64,000 nucleotides of DNA from JAWVFM01 sp963841455 (GCA_963841455.1 CAWJCU010000001.1:248001-312000), one strand, 5' to 3'. Positions 54,411-63,685 are shown, counted from the first letter of the stretch. The notes: generated by a model not told the origin, from the letters alone. Translations and numbers: made by a program.

Positions 54411-54481
54411 CTCCGGGGGGAGGAATCGGACCTCCGTCTTCGGGACCAAAACCCGACGTGCTGCCACTACACCACCCCGGA
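54411..54481 (-). tRNA. tRNA-Gln (anticodon UUG)
   Basis: 71 bases on the minus strand. Acceptor stem TCCGGGG pairs with CCCCGGA, followed by discriminator G. D arm GTGT/GCAC encloses AGTGGCA. The anticodon arm is TCGGG-TTTTGGT-CCCGA with anticodon TTG (Gln). The T arm is GGAGG-TCCGATT-CCTCC. All stems are fully paired. No CCA is encoded. It lies between the dipeptidase start and the HNH gene. Confidence 0.93.
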
Positions 54482-54530
54482 CAGTGCGCAGAGTGGCGAG
54501 TCTACGGGCCGGTTCCGTCCGGCAGGTGAG

Positions 54531-54544
54531 CGAACATATGTTCG
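54531..54544. promoter_or_regulatory. Consensus LexA (SOS) box
   Basis: CGAACATATGTTCG is a perfect 14-bp palindrome matching the Gram-positive/actinobacterial LexA box (CGAAC-n4-GTTCG). It overlaps the first codons of the HNH gene (ATG at 54538), so LexA would block the promoter or early transcription, and the gene should be DNA-damage inducible. Confidence 0.8.
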
Positions 54545-55552
54545 TGCCATGGAGGCCGAGTTATACGAAGGAAGAGGCGTCGGAGGCCCTCGCTCTTGCG
54601 ACCACTTGGGCGGACGCGCTGCGCTTCCTCGGCCTCTCGCCGTTCGGCAAGAACTTCAGGACAATTCGCAAGTGGGCCGCCCTGTGGGAGATCGACGTGC
54701 GCCATCTCCCTCCGTACCGGCCACGCCGAAGCTCTCCGCGCTTCAGCGAGCAACAGGCCCGAAAGGCCATCGCAAGCGCTCGCTCCTGGACGGAGGCATT
54801 GCGCAACCTCGGGTATTGCACAACCGGCGCCAACTCTCGAACACTCAAAGCTTGGGCCGGGAAGTGGGGCATCTCTTCGGAGCATTTCGATCCGTATGCG
54901 GCGAGCAGAGAAGCTCTTCGCAAGCGGCAGCAGCGCAAGTCTCTCGAGGACATCCTCGTTCGGAATTCGACCTATTCGCGGAGCAATCTCAAGCTCCGCC
55001 TTTATCACGAGGGGGTCAAGCAGCCGATTTGCGAAATATGCGGCCAGGGCGAAATCTGGCGTGGGAGGCGGATGGGACTCATCCTCGACCACACGAACGG
55101 GATCCGCGACGACAATCGACTCGAGAACCTGCGCATCGTTTGTCCCAACTGCGCCGCTACGTTCGATACGCATTGCGGGAGGAAGGGCAAGCTGGTACCG
55201 GCGGTGCGCTCGTGCGCGCATTGCGGCGCGGAATTTCGGCCGAAGTACCGCAGCCATCGCTACTGCTCGCGGGCCTGCGGAAGCCGCTGGGACCGCGTGG
55301 AGGCTGCGGGTCGCGGACGTGGACAGCGTGGCCGCGCTAAGCCTGAGATCCGAAAGGTCAGTCGCCCGAGCTACCAGCAGCTCCTCCGCCAGATCGCCGA
55401 GACCAGTTACCTCGCAGTTGGCCGGAAGTACGGGGTCTCCGACAACGCGATCCGCAAGTGGGTCAAGTTCTACGAGCGGCAGATGGAGCGCGAGGTGGCC
55501 GAGGCCGGGAGGGCACAGGACCCGCGCGGAGGCCTTGGGCGAGGCTGCGTGA
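54538..55552 (+). CDS. HNH endonuclease with N-terminal HTH-like repeats, one frameshift at the end
   Basis: About 338 residues. Two related N-terminal repeats: SYTKEEASEALALATTWADA with LRFLGLSPFGKNFRTIRKW, and RFSEQQARKAIASARSWTEA with LRNLGYCTTGANSRTLKAW, each a helical DNA-binding-like unit. Then the HNH core CEICGQGEIWRGRRMGLILD-HTNG with RDDNRLENLRIVCPNCAATF (Cys pairs and the H of LDHTNG), a zinc ribbon CAHCGAEFRP-RYCSRACGSR, and a C-terminal HTH (YLAVGRKYGVSDNAIRKWVK). An extra C at 55521-55523 shifts the frame; corrected, it ends AEALGEAA at 55550-55552. Base use is visibly less GC-rich than neighbours, hinting at transfer. It is SOS-boxed. Confidence 0.78.
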
Positions 55553-55633
55553 ACCGTGCGTACCGCGGGGCCGCTCGTGCAAGGGCGGCTGGTCGCCGAC
55601 CCCTCGCCGGCCGAACCGACCTACCATTCCCGG

Positions 55634-57022
55634 GTGGCCGGCGCACCCACCGTCCTGATCATGGCGGCGGGCGAGGGGACAAGGATGCGTTCCTCGCTGC
55701 CGAAGATGCTCCATCCCGTCTGCGGGAGGGCGATGATCGCGTGGCCGGTCGCAACGGCGAACTCGGCCGGCGCGGGGCACGTCTGTGTGATCGTCTCGCC
55801 CACCCACGACCTCTCGGGGGTGCTCCCGAAGGGCACCGAGACGGTCGTCCAGCCGGAACCCGACGGCACCGGCGGCGCCGTCCGCGCCGCACTCGACGCG
55901 ATCCGCGACTCCAACGAGGTCGTCGTGCTTCCCGGCGATCACCCGCTGATCTCCACCGACGCCCTCTCCGGCCTGCTCGCGGCCCGCCGTGACGCGGACG
56001 CGGGGGCAACTGTTCTCACCACCGAGATGGACGACCCGGGCAGCTACGGCCGCATCATCCGCGACTCGAGCGGCGACGTCGAGCGGATCGCCGAGGCGAA
56101 GTCGGGGGCCGGGGACGCCAGCCCGGAGGAGCTCGCGATCAGAGAGGTCTCGAGCTCGATCTTCGCCTTCGACGCGCCGGCGCTGGCCGACGCGCTCGGC
56201 CGTATCTCCAACGACAACGCCCAGGGCGAGTACTACCTGGGTGACGTCCTCCCCGCGATGCGCGCCGCGGGGCTGCGCGTGACCGCCCACCTCGAGTCGG
56301 ACCCGCACGTCAACCTCGGCATCAACTCGCGCGCCGACCTCGCGACCGCCGAGGCCGAGGCGCGCAAGCTCATCAACGAGCGCCACATGCTCGCCGGCGT
56401 GACGATCGTCGACCCCGAGGCGACCTGGATCGACGCCGACGTCGAGATCGAAGCCGACGCGCGCATCGAGCCCGGGTGCTCGCTGCGCGGCGCGACGCGC
56501 ATTGCGGAGGGCGCGACGGTCGGCCCTCACGCCACCCTCGTTGACTCGCGTATCGGCGCGGCTGCGAACGTCATCCAGTCGCACGTGATCGAGTCCGAGA
56601 TCGGCGAGAGCTGCGCCGTCGGCCCCTTCGCCTACCTGCGACCCGGCACGCGGCTCGCGGCCGGGGCGAAGGCAGGCACCTTCGTCGAGATCAAGAACTC
56701 CGAGGTGGGCGAGGGCGCGCGGGTGCCGCACCTGAGCTATGTCGGCGATACCGACGTCGGCGGGGGCGCGAACCTGGGCGCCGGGACCATCACCGCGAAC
56801 TACGACGGGTTCGACAAGCACCGCACGAAGATCGGCCAAGATGCGCGAATCGGCGTCGACACGGCGCTCGTCGCGCCGGTCAGCGTCGGCGACGACGCTT
56901 ACACTGGCGCCGGCGCGGTGATCCGCGAGGACGTTCCGCCCGGGGCCCTTGGCGTGAGCAAGGGCGAGCAGCGCAATATCGAGGGTTACGCAAAGCGACG
57001 AGCCGAGGAGCGCGAGGAATGA
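55634..57022 (+). CDS. glmU: Bifunctional UDP-GlcNAc pyrophosphorylase / glucosamine-1-P acetyltransferase
   Basis: 462 residues, full length. The N-terminal uridyltransferase domain has VLIMAAGEGTRMRSSLPKML (nucleotide loop), VVQPEPDGTGGAVRAALDAI, VVVLPGDHPLISTDALSGLL and DNAQGEYYLGDVLPAMRAAG. The C-terminal half is a left-handed beta helix of hexapeptide repeats (DPEATWIDADVEIEADARIE onwards) with the acetyltransferase active site KAGTFVEIKNSEVGEGARVP and LSYVGDTDVGGGANLGAGTI. It makes UDP-GlcNAc for peptidoglycan. GTG start fits the family length. Overlaps the prs start (ATGA). Confidence 0.96.
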   Translation: MAGAPTVLIMAAGEGTRMRSSLPKMLHPVCGRAMIAWPVATANSAGAGHVCVIVSPTHDLSGVLPKGTETVVQPEPDGTGGAVRAALDAIRDSNEVVVLPGDHPLISTDALSGLLAARRDADAGATVLTTEMDDPGSYGRIIRDSSGDVERIAEAKSGAGDASPEELAIREVSSSIFAFDAPALADALGRISNDNAQGEYYLGDVLPAMRAAGLRVTAHLESDPHVNLGINSRADLATAEAEARKLINERHMLAGVTIVDPEATWIDADVEIEADARIEPGCSLRGATRIAEGATVGPHATLVDSRIGAAANVIQSHVIESEIGESCAVGPFAYLRPGTRLAAGAKAGTFVEIKNSEVGEGARVPHLSYVGDTDVGGGANLGAGTITANYDGFDKHRTKIGQDARIGVDTALVAPVSVGDDAYTGAGAVIREDVPPGALGVSKGEQRNIEGYAKRRAEEREE

Positions 57023-58053
57023 CGATCGTCGAGGAGAGCCCGCGGCTGTTGAGCTCCATCTCTCACGACTACACCAAGAAGCTCATGGTGTTCGGGGGCC
57101 GCGCCTCCCAGGAGCTGGCCGCCCGGATCGCGGCGAAGCTGGATGTCGACCTCGGCCAGGTCGACCTGCGCACGTTCGCCGACGGCGAGGTCTATTGCCG
57201 CTACAACGAGTCAATCCGCGGCGCCGACGTCTTCCTCGTGCAGTCGACCGCCGCCAACGCCGCCCAGCGGATGACGCCCAACGACTCACTCGTCGAGCTG
57301 CTCGCGATGGTCGATGCCGCGCAGGGCGCCTCGGCGCACCGCATCATCGCCGTCATGCCCTGGTACGGGTACGCGCGCCAGGACAAGAAGTCGCGGCCCC
57401 GCGAGCCGATCACGGCCCGCGTCGTCGCCAAGTGTCTCGAGGCCGTGGGCGTCGACCGCGTGCTCACCATGGACCTCCACTCGGGCCAGGTGCAGGGCTT
57501 CTTCGAGGTGCCCGTCGACCACATGACGGCGATGCCGATGCTCACCCAGTACTTCATGGACCAGCACTTCGACGAGGAGCTCGTGATCGTCTCGCCCGAC
57601 GCCGGGCGGGTGAAGGTGGCACGCAACTTCGCCCGCAAGATCGGCTGTCACTGGGCGGTGATGGAGAAGGAGCGCCCCGCTCAGCAGGTCGCCGAGATCG
57701 GCTACGTCGTCGGCGAGGTCGAGGGCAAGACGGCGGTGCTCGTCGACGACATGATCGACACCGCCGGCACCCTCTGCGCCGCTGCCGAGACGGTCATGCA
57801 GGAAAAGGCCGCGCGCGTCATCGCCTGCGCCACCCACGGGGTCTTCTCCGACCCGGCCTACGAGCGGTTGGCGCCGGAGAACTCCGGCATCGAGCGCATC
57901 GTCGTCACCGACACGATCCCGCAGGAGCGCCCCGGCCGCCCGGAGAACATCGTCGTCCTCTCGGCCGCGCAGACGCTCGCCGACTCGATCCGCCGCATCT
58001 TCGCCGACGACTCGGTCTCAGAGATCTTCGCGGGTGAGAATCAGCTCTTTTGA
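57019..58053 (+). CDS. prs: Ribose-phosphate pyrophosphokinase
   Basis: 344 residues. It makes PRPP from ribose-5-phosphate and ATP for nucleotide and His/Trp synthesis. KLMVFGGRASQELAARIAAK opens the first domain; RIIAVMPWYGYARQDKKSRP (flexible loop), VLTMDLHSGQVQGFFEVPVD (metal His), VIVSPDAGRVKVARNFARKI, and the PRPP loop VLVDDMIDTAGTLCAAAETV are all intact. The ATG overlaps the glmU stop as ATGA, and glmU-prs is a common actinobacterial pair. The last codons lie inside a hairpin (58038-58061). Confidence 0.97.
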   Translation: MTIVEESPRLLSSISHDYTKKLMVFGGRASQELAARIAAKLDVDLGQVDLRTFADGEVYCRYNESIRGADVFLVQSTAANAAQRMTPNDSLVELLAMVDAAQGASAHRIIAVMPWYGYARQDKKSRPREPITARVVAKCLEAVGVDRVLTMDLHSGQVQGFFEVPVDHMTAMPMLTQYFMDQHFDEELVIVSPDAGRVKVARNFARKIGCHWAVMEKERPAQQVAEIGYVVGEVEGKTAVLVDDMIDTAGTLCAAAETVMQEKAARVIACATHGVFSDPAYERLAPENSGIERIVVTDTIPQERPGRPENIVVLSAAQTLADSIRRIFADDSVSEIFAGENQLF

Positions 58054-58061
58054 GCTGATTC
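58038..58061 (+). terminator. Hairpin overlapping the prs stop
   Basis: GAATCAGCTC and GAGCTGATTC form a perfect 10-bp stem with a TTTT loop. The prs stop lies in the loop/right arm. It is not followed by a T-run, so termination strength is uncertain; a second TGATCAGCTCTTTT repeat occurs at 58128-58141. Confidence 0.45.
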
Positions 58062-58100
58062 GGTCTCGTCCGGTGCTCTAGCGCCGGAAGAAGCGTGTAA

Positions 58101-58116
58101 GGCGGCGAAAGCCGCC
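58101..58116 (+). terminator. GAAA-loop hairpin downstream of prs
   Basis: GGCGGC-GAAA-GCCGCC is a compact, very stable stem with a GNRA tetraloop, followed by GCAATTGG. It lies between prs and the secreted-protein gene. A weak terminator or leader structure; no proper T-run. Confidence 0.4.
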
Positions 58117-58209
58117 GCAATTGGCGTTGATCAGCTCTTTTAATTGACGCGGGCCACTCGATGTGATCTGATCGCCCCAATCCGATTGGTGTCGGGGAGA
58201 AGGAGTCTC

Positions 58210-59859
58210 ATGAGTGGCTGGTCCCCCCGACGTCCCCGGTCTACGGCGGCGGCGCTGATCATCCTCGCCCTTGCCTCCAGCGTCTTCTCGGCAACCGCGC
58301 TCGCTGCGCTGGTGAGCCTCGACGGCCGGGTCGACAACGATCCCGTAGCCGGGATCTCTCCGGCGAAGCCCGCCGGCGAGCTCGACGCCGTCGGCGGCAC
58401 CGTCACCCCCGGCGCCGCCGCCGTGCCGTGGACGGTCTTCGAGAAGCAGACGTCGGGCAAGAAGCAGATCTTCTCCCGCGCCTTCGCCAACGGAGCCTGG
58501 GTGACGAAGGGCCACGGGACCGTGGGTGGCGCATCGAGCGCCTCGCCGCAGTTCACGGGATCGCTCAACTTCAACCAGGACCGCGTGGGCGAGGCGCCCT
58601 CGATCGACTTCGCGGGCAGCGGCCGCGCCGTGCCGTGGGCGACCTGGTACGAGGACAACACCTCGCCGTTCGGCCACCAGGAGATCTTCGCGTCGCGCTT
58701 CGATCCGACCCAGGACAAATGGGTCTTCGCCGGCCAGGGTCGTCCGGCAACGGGCGGCCCGCCGTCGCTCAACATCCGCACGGAGAAGGACGCCGAGAAT
58801 CCTGAGGTCGCGAGCGGCAACGCCGCTGGCGATCCGACGAAGCCGGGGCCGTGGGTGATCTGGCAGGAGCAGGGGCCGAGGAAGGACCAGATCTTCGTGG
58901 TCAAGCCGATCGGCCCGGGCACGACCACGTGCCCGGCCGGGACGAAGCCGGCCGGCGGCAGCCCCGTCGGCGGGTTCTGCTGGCAGCAGGTCGGTATCGA
59001 GCGATCGCCGGTCGGCTCGCCGAGCGAGCCGTCGCTGAACGTCGACCCGAGCCGCAACGGGATCGAGCCCGACATCGCTTTCACCGGGCCCGGCGACTCC
59101 GTGCCGTGGGCCGTCTGGTACGAGGTCAACCGCGGCAAGTTCGGCGTCAAGAACGAGCGCGTCTTCGCGGCCAAGGCGGTGCCCCCGCCGCCGACGGCGG
59201 CCGGAACGGTCGACGGCGGATTCGCGTGGGCGGCAGTCGGCGGCCACACGGCCGGCGCCCAGCTCCTCGACACGAGCGGGTCCAACAGGGCCGGCGCCTG
59301 CCTGGCGTCGAAGACGGCCGAGAACGCGTGCACGCTCAATCGCAACGTCAACGCCGACGCCGAGGACCCGAAGGTCGCCGCCGGGACGATGACGCCCGGC
59401 GTCGTCACCGTCCCATGGGTGGTCTGGGCGGAGGGCTTCCGCGGGGTCGAGCGGATCTTCGCCTCGCGCCTCGTCGACGGCACGCACTTCGAGCTCGTGA
59501 ACGGCGGCAAGCCGCTTTCGAGCGCGAAGGGTGATGCCACCCGTCCCGACATCTCGTTCGTCAGGAACACGCCCCTCATCTCCTACCGCCAGCAGATCGG
59601 GAAGGCGGAGAGGGTGTTCGTCGGCCATCTGACGAACCCGGCGAACCCGAAGTTCCAGCTCGACACGCCGAACGGGGTCAAGCGGTCGAAGAAGGGGGCG
59701 ACGCTCGACGTCGCCGAGCCGATCTCGTCCGACTGCACGGCGAACCCGTTCAACGGCGACGGGTCGGCGTGTCAGGGCGGCGCTCCGGGGACGCCGTTCT
59801 TCCTCTTCAACGACGGCGCGGGGGGCGCCCGGCAGATCTTCGGGGAGGCGGTGCGGTAG
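58210..59859 (+). CDS. Secreted repeat protein, beta-propeller-like
   Basis: 549 residues. ATG 58210 has AGAAGGAG 5-12 nt upstream. Signal peptide: STAAALIILALASSVFSATA. The mature protein repeats a unit around VPWTVFEKQTSGKKQIFSRA: AVPWATWYEDNTSPFGHQEI, GPWVIWQEQGPRKDQIFVVK, VPWAVWYEVNRGKFGVKNER and VPWVVWAEGFRGVERIFASR, each with PW-x-x-x-x-E followed by a strand ending IF or VF. About six to seven units, which is typical of beta-propeller blades (TolB/sialidase-like Asp-box relatives). Single complete reading frame. Function unknown, perhaps surface binding. It converges on the DUF6351 gene, whose stop is a few bp away. Confidence 0.72.
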   Translation: MSGWSPRRPRSTAAALIILALASSVFSATALAALVSLDGRVDNDPVAGISPAKPAGELDAVGGTVTPGAAAVPWTVFEKQTSGKKQIFSRAFANGAWVTKGHGTVGGASSASPQFTGSLNFNQDRVGEAPSIDFAGSGRAVPWATWYEDNTSPFGHQEIFASRFDPTQDKWVFAGQGRPATGGPPSLNIRTEKDAENPEVASGNAAGDPTKPGPWVIWQEQGPRKDQIFVVKPIGPGTTTCPAGTKPAGGSPVGGFCWQQVGIERSPVGSPSEPSLNVDPSRNGIEPDIAFTGPGDSVPWAVWYEVNRGKFGVKNERVFAAKAVPPPPTAAGTVDGGFAWAAVGGHTAGAQLLDTSGSNRAGACLASKTAENACTLNRNVNADAEDPKVAAGTMTPGVVTVPWVVWAEGFRGVERIFASRLVDGTHFELVNGGKPLSSAKGDATRPDISFVRNTPLISYRQQIGKAERVFVGHLTNPANPKFQLDTPNGVKRSKKGATLDVAEPISSDCTANPFNGDGSACQGGAPGTPFFLFNDGAGGARQIFGEAVR

Positions 59860-59863
59860 CCGG

Positions 59864-62080
59864 CTAGAAGCTCTTCGAGCGCGGCGCCTTGCCCATCCGG
59901 CGGCCGCCGTAGATCACCTTGCCGTGCGCCCGCTGGTAGGTGAGCCACGGCACCGTCGGGGCCTGGTCGACGCCCGGCTTCGAGAAGTCGCAGACGCCCG
60001 TCGGGGAAGATCGACTGGAGCTCGGCCCACTGCTCGTCGGTGAACGGCAGCGAGTAGTCGCCGCGCTTGAGCGGCTTCAGGCGGCACTTGTTGTCGTCGG
60101 TCGTGATCGCGTCGCCCGGCGACCGTGCGTGGCGTGCCGTAGACGGGGACGATGCCCGGCGGGCACAGCCCGTCGGTGAGCTTGGTCCCGGCGCCGTCGT
60201 AGCACGCGTCGCCGGCATCGGCGGGCTTGTCGGCGATGACCTTCTTCGCGAGCGAGCGGTGGCTGTGGTCCTTCCGCACGGCGGCCAGCCAGCGGTCCAT
60301 CGCCTTGAGGCTCTCCCGGGCGCACGAGGTGTCGCCGACGATCGGCGCCGGCCCCTCCCAGATCGACTGGTTGGCGTGGGTGCCGTTCTCGCGGTCGAGC
60401 CGCGCGCGAACGGCGAAGGCGCGATAGGAGTCGTGCGCGGCCCCGGGGTCGGGACCGCGGCAGTCGATGATCGCCGTGCGCCCGAGGTTGTTGGTCTCGT
60501 TGATCGAGCCGCTGCGGTACGCGTTCCGCAGCGCGGGCTCGTCGGCCCTGATGCGGTTCGCGGTCGGGTTGATGTCGATGTCGAGCCCGCCGATCGCCGG
60601 TTCAGGTCGACGAACTGGGCCGGGGTGATCTGAAGCCTCTCGAGCGCGTCGAGCCCGTACTGGACGCCGACGTTGTCCACCGGCACGCCGGCGAAGCCGT
60701 GCCCGAGCTTACGCTCGTTGGCCGACCAGCACACTCTTGGGGCGAGGGCCGAAGACGTTGATGGCCGCGTCGGCGATCGAGCAGCGCACGCCGTCGATGT
60801 GCGTCACCGGGTGGTAGCGCTGCGCGTCGGTGATGCCCGCCGCACTCGTGCGTCGGCACGATCGCGCTGAAGAAGCCGATGTCGCTGATGATCGCGTCGA
60901 CCGGGAGCAGGTTCCCCTCGACGTCGCCGAACTGGGTCGGCGACCAGGCGATGCCCGGCCCCCATTTCGAGGGGTCCTCGAAGTAGGCGCGAAGCAGGTG
61001 GTAGTCCATCACCTGGGTGGCGCTCGACCAGGTGTCGGGGAACGAGCACGTGGGGAGGATCCCCTGGTAGATGCCGGGGTAGGCGTTCGCGATCCACTGC
61101 TGCGCCAGCGAGCCGCCCGAGCAGCCCGTCCCGATCGTGTAGCGGAGCGTCCCGTAGCGCTCGATGACGTGCTCCTTGGCCATCACCAGTGACTCCGCCT
61201 GGGTCACGACGTTGCAGTTGTGCCCGTTGTTGTCGAGCGCGGTGGACATCACGGCGAAGCCGGCCCCGAGCGCGTATTCCGCGCTGTCGGCCGTCAGCCC
61301 GGGCGTCGGGATCGGCAGGCCGAGCAGGTCCGCGGGGTTGTAGCTCGTGACGCTCGGGGCGTTGGCGGTCCCGTAGTCGACGTTGCAGCTCGCCCCGTGC
61401 GTGATCAGGAGCTTGTGGTTGAACTGCTTCTGGGGCCGGAGGGCGGTCCAGCGCTTGCCGGGCTGCCAGAGCGTCGCGATCCGGTACTGGTCGCGGTCCT
61501 GGTAGCCCTTTTCGACGCGGACGATGAACGGGACGGTGACGCCGCGCTGGGTGGTGGTGTCGGCGACGTCGGAGGGCGGGTTCTTGGCGTCGTACGGCTG
61601 CAGGCCGTCCTTGGTCGGGTCGGTCGACTTGTAGACGTAGGAGATCTCAGGCGGCTTGTTGCACTTGCGGTCGCGGGCCCCGTCCTCGCATTTCCACGGG
61701 TGAAGCTGCGGCCCGGAGAACACAGGCCCGCCGTTCGGGTGGTTCGTGAGCACGAGCCTGGCGCCGCGCCCGTCGGGCAGCTCCACGCGAAGGACGTTGC
61801 GGCCCACGCGCAGCCCCTTCACGAGCCCCACGAGGCCGGCGCCGCGTGGGTGCAGGTACGGGTCACGTCGCGGCCCCCGACCGTCGCGCTGACCGCAGAG
61901 CGCTTGGGCCGCGCGGGCAGGCGCACCTTGATCAGCGCGTCGCCGCCGGAGACGAGGTCGGCGCGGTCGGAGAGGTCCGTGATTCGCACCGCGGCGGGCT
62001 TTCCCGCGACCGCCTGCGATGCCGGCAGCGCGGCGAAAGCTGCGAGCACGCCCACGCCGACCAGCGCGCGCCGCGAACAT
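59864..62080 (-). CDS. DUF6351 family secreted protein (hydrolase-like), several frameshifts
   Basis: About 735 residues when joined. The signal peptide is at the N-terminus (MFAAR, then VGVLAAFAALPASQAVAGKP). VELPDGRGARLVLTNHPNGG and VTVPFIVRVEKGYQDRDQYR precede the alpha/beta-hydrolase-like nucleophile region TIGTGCSGGSLAQQWIANAY, PGIYQGILPTCSFPDTWSSA. Changes of frame near 62065, 61835, 60845, 60745, 60605 and others break the reading, but later pieces fit end to end: ERKLGHGFAGVPVDNVGVQY, AMDRWLAAVRKDHSHRSLAK and KRGDYSLPFTDEQWAELQSI, ending PRSKSF at 59864. Substrate unknown. It should be exported. The name DUF6351 is by recollection of the pattern. Confidence 0.7.
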
Positions 62081-62146
62081 CGAACCCCCCAGCACGACCG
62101 GAACCCTAGCTTCGACCGCCCGGTGCGCGCGCCGGTTCGCGCCGAA

Positions 62147-62608
62147 TCAGAAGGTGACCTCGGAGATCCTCCACGTGCCGCCGATCTCCTGCAGCTTGTA
62201 GGTGCGGTATTGCGTGCGCTTGACGCCGGGCGCGTGGAGGTTGGCGTCGATCGCCGCGAGGTTGCCGCTCACCCGCACGTCGGTGATCTCGACCTCGGTC
62301 TTCGCCAGCACGAGGCCAAGCGGCGAGTCGAGGACGTTCGCGCAGCCGGTGCTGTTGCCGGCGAGAGCTGCCGCCCGGATCTCGACCTGGCTGCGTTCCG
62401 GCGCGGTCAGCAGCCGGCAGACCGCCTTGTAGTCCTTGCGGTGGGCGGCGGCGAAGAAGTCCTCGAGCGCCGCCTGGGCGCGGTCGGCCTCCGTCGGCGG
62501 ATCCGAGAACGGCCCCACGTTCGCGATCGCGAGCGCGACCACCGCGGCGCCGACCACCAGCAGCACCGTCGCGATGCGCCGGCGAATGACCGGACTCAGG
62601 TACCCCAC
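62147..62608 (-). CDS. Membrane-anchored NTF2-like/DUF4878-type protein
   Basis: 153 residues. GTG start (VGYLSPVIRRRIATVLLVVG), one TM helix at about 9-30, then an extracytoplasmic domain: TEADRAQAALEDFFAAAHRK, DYKAVCRLLTAPERSQVEIR, GCANVLDSPLGLVLAKTEVE, ISGNLAAID-like strands and YRTYKLQEIGGTWRISEVTF at the end. This order (helix-rich start, Cys pair, terminal sheet with WRI) is that of small anchored NTF2-fold proteins of actinobacteria. Function unknown. Divergent from the 62627 gene, 18 bp apart. Confidence 0.7.
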   Translation of the reverse strand: MGYLSPVIRRRIATVLLVVGAAVVALAIANVGPFSDPPTEADRAQAALEDFFAAAHRKDYKAVCRLLTAPERSQVEIRAAALAGNSTGCANVLDSPLGLVLAKTEVEITDVRVSGNLAAIDANLHAPGVKRTQYRTYKLQEIGGTWRISEVTF

Positions 62609-62626
62609 GGCGGATAGTTTCCCCGT

Positions 62627-62896
62627 ATGGACGAGAACACGCTCGAGTGGCTCGACATCCTCGGGAAGGTCCTGTTCGGGCGCGGCCGCGGTTGTGTTGG
62701 TCCTGTCCATCGTCGGCGGCATCGCGATCTGCGAGCTCCTCGAGCGACTCTGCCCGTGGTCGGCGAGCTGCAGCAGCAGAACCGCGGCACCATCGCGGTT
62801 GGCGCCTTCCTCTTCGGGATCACCTCGTCCGGTCTGCTCGCCGGGATGGGCGCCCTCGTCCGCCTCAACGTCGCCGCCCGCCGTCAGCGTGACTGA
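62627..62896 (+). CDS. Small two-TM membrane protein, internally frameshifted
   Basis: About 89 residues. MDENTLEWLDILGKVLFG starts the frame; between about 62680 and 62745 a different frame reads VVLVLSIVGGIAICELLERL, a TM helix; after that the first frame returns with LQQQNRGTIAVGAFLFGITS and SGLLAGMGALVRLNVAARRQ. Two compensating indels explain this. Taken together: two transmembrane segments and a basic end. No family recognised. It overlaps the GDPD start by 8 bases. Confidence 0.55.
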   Translation: MDENTLEWLDILGKVLFGRGRGCVGPVHRRRHRDLRAPRATLPVVGELQQQNRGTIAVGAFLFGITSSGLLAGMGALVRLNVAARRQRD

Positions 62897-63685
62897 GGCC
62901 CGCGAGCGGCCGCTTCGGATCGGCCACAAGGGCGCTGACGCGATCGTCGCCGGCAACACGCTGGAGAGCTTTCGCGCCGCGGTCGAGATCGGCGTCGACA
63001 TCATCGAGCTCGACGTCGTGCGGCCCCGCTCGGACTTCGCCGACCCGCGCGAGTGGCGCAACGCCGCCGGCGGGGCCGGCCTCGGGCCCGAGCGATCCGC
63101 TCATCGTCGCCCACGACTGGGGCGACGCAGCCCGGCGCGAGCCGCTCACGCTCGGCCGAGACTCTCGACGCGTTCGCGTCGCCGCCCCTGGACCAGGTCG
63201 AGATCGACGTCGACCTCAAGATCGCCGGCCGCGAGGACGAGCTCGTCGACGCGATCGGCCGAGCGCGGCCTGCGCGACCGCGCGATGGTCTCGACGATGG
63301 AGCTCTCGAGCCTCCGCGAGCTGCGGCGGATCGATCCCGGGCTTGCGCATCGGCTGGACGGTGCCGAAGACCTACCGCGACTGGACCGGGCACCGCTGGG
63401 CCAAGCCCCTGCTCGCCGCCGGGCTCGCCTCGCTTCGCGCACGACTACCGGGCGTGGTTCGCCGGACCGCGCCCTCGCTCGGCGTGTGGGCCGTCTGGGC
63501 CTACCACGGGGCGATCACGCCGCGGCTGATCGAGGCCGCTCACTCGGTGGACGTCGAGGTCGTCGCGTGGACGGTCGACGACCCGCGCCGCGTCGACGCC
63601 GCTCACCGCGATGGGCGTCGACGGCATCTGCACGAACGACCCCAGGCTCCTCCTCGCGTCGAACGTCCCGGAACACCCGGTATAG
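62889..63685 (+). CDS. Glycerophosphodiester phosphodiesterase, frameshifted
   Basis: Starts at GTG 62889 with LRIGHKGADAIVAGNTLESF (HKGA in place of HRGA; TLESF the active-site loop) and GVDIIELDVVRPRSDF (metal Glu and Asp). After frame changes near 63078 and 63150: IVAHDW, DAFASPPLDQVEIDVDLKIA (metal Glu); then RAMVSTMELSSLRELRRIDP, LRIGWTVPKTYRDWTGHRWA, VWAYHGAITPRLIEAAHSVD and VEVVAWTVDDPRRVDA, ending LLASNVPEHPV at 63683-63685. In sum a GDPD of about 260 residues that hydrolyses glycerophosphodiesters to glycerol-3-phosphate. The number of indels is high (at least four). Confidence 0.8.

Noticed and set aside
54387..54467. Longer start of the M19 dipeptidase
   Set aside because: It would be translated from within the tRNA-Gln gene.
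55553..55992. C-terminal extension of the HNH protein into glmU
   Set aside because: Composition is out-of-frame glmU; one extra C near 55521 explains it, and the corrected frame stops at 55552.
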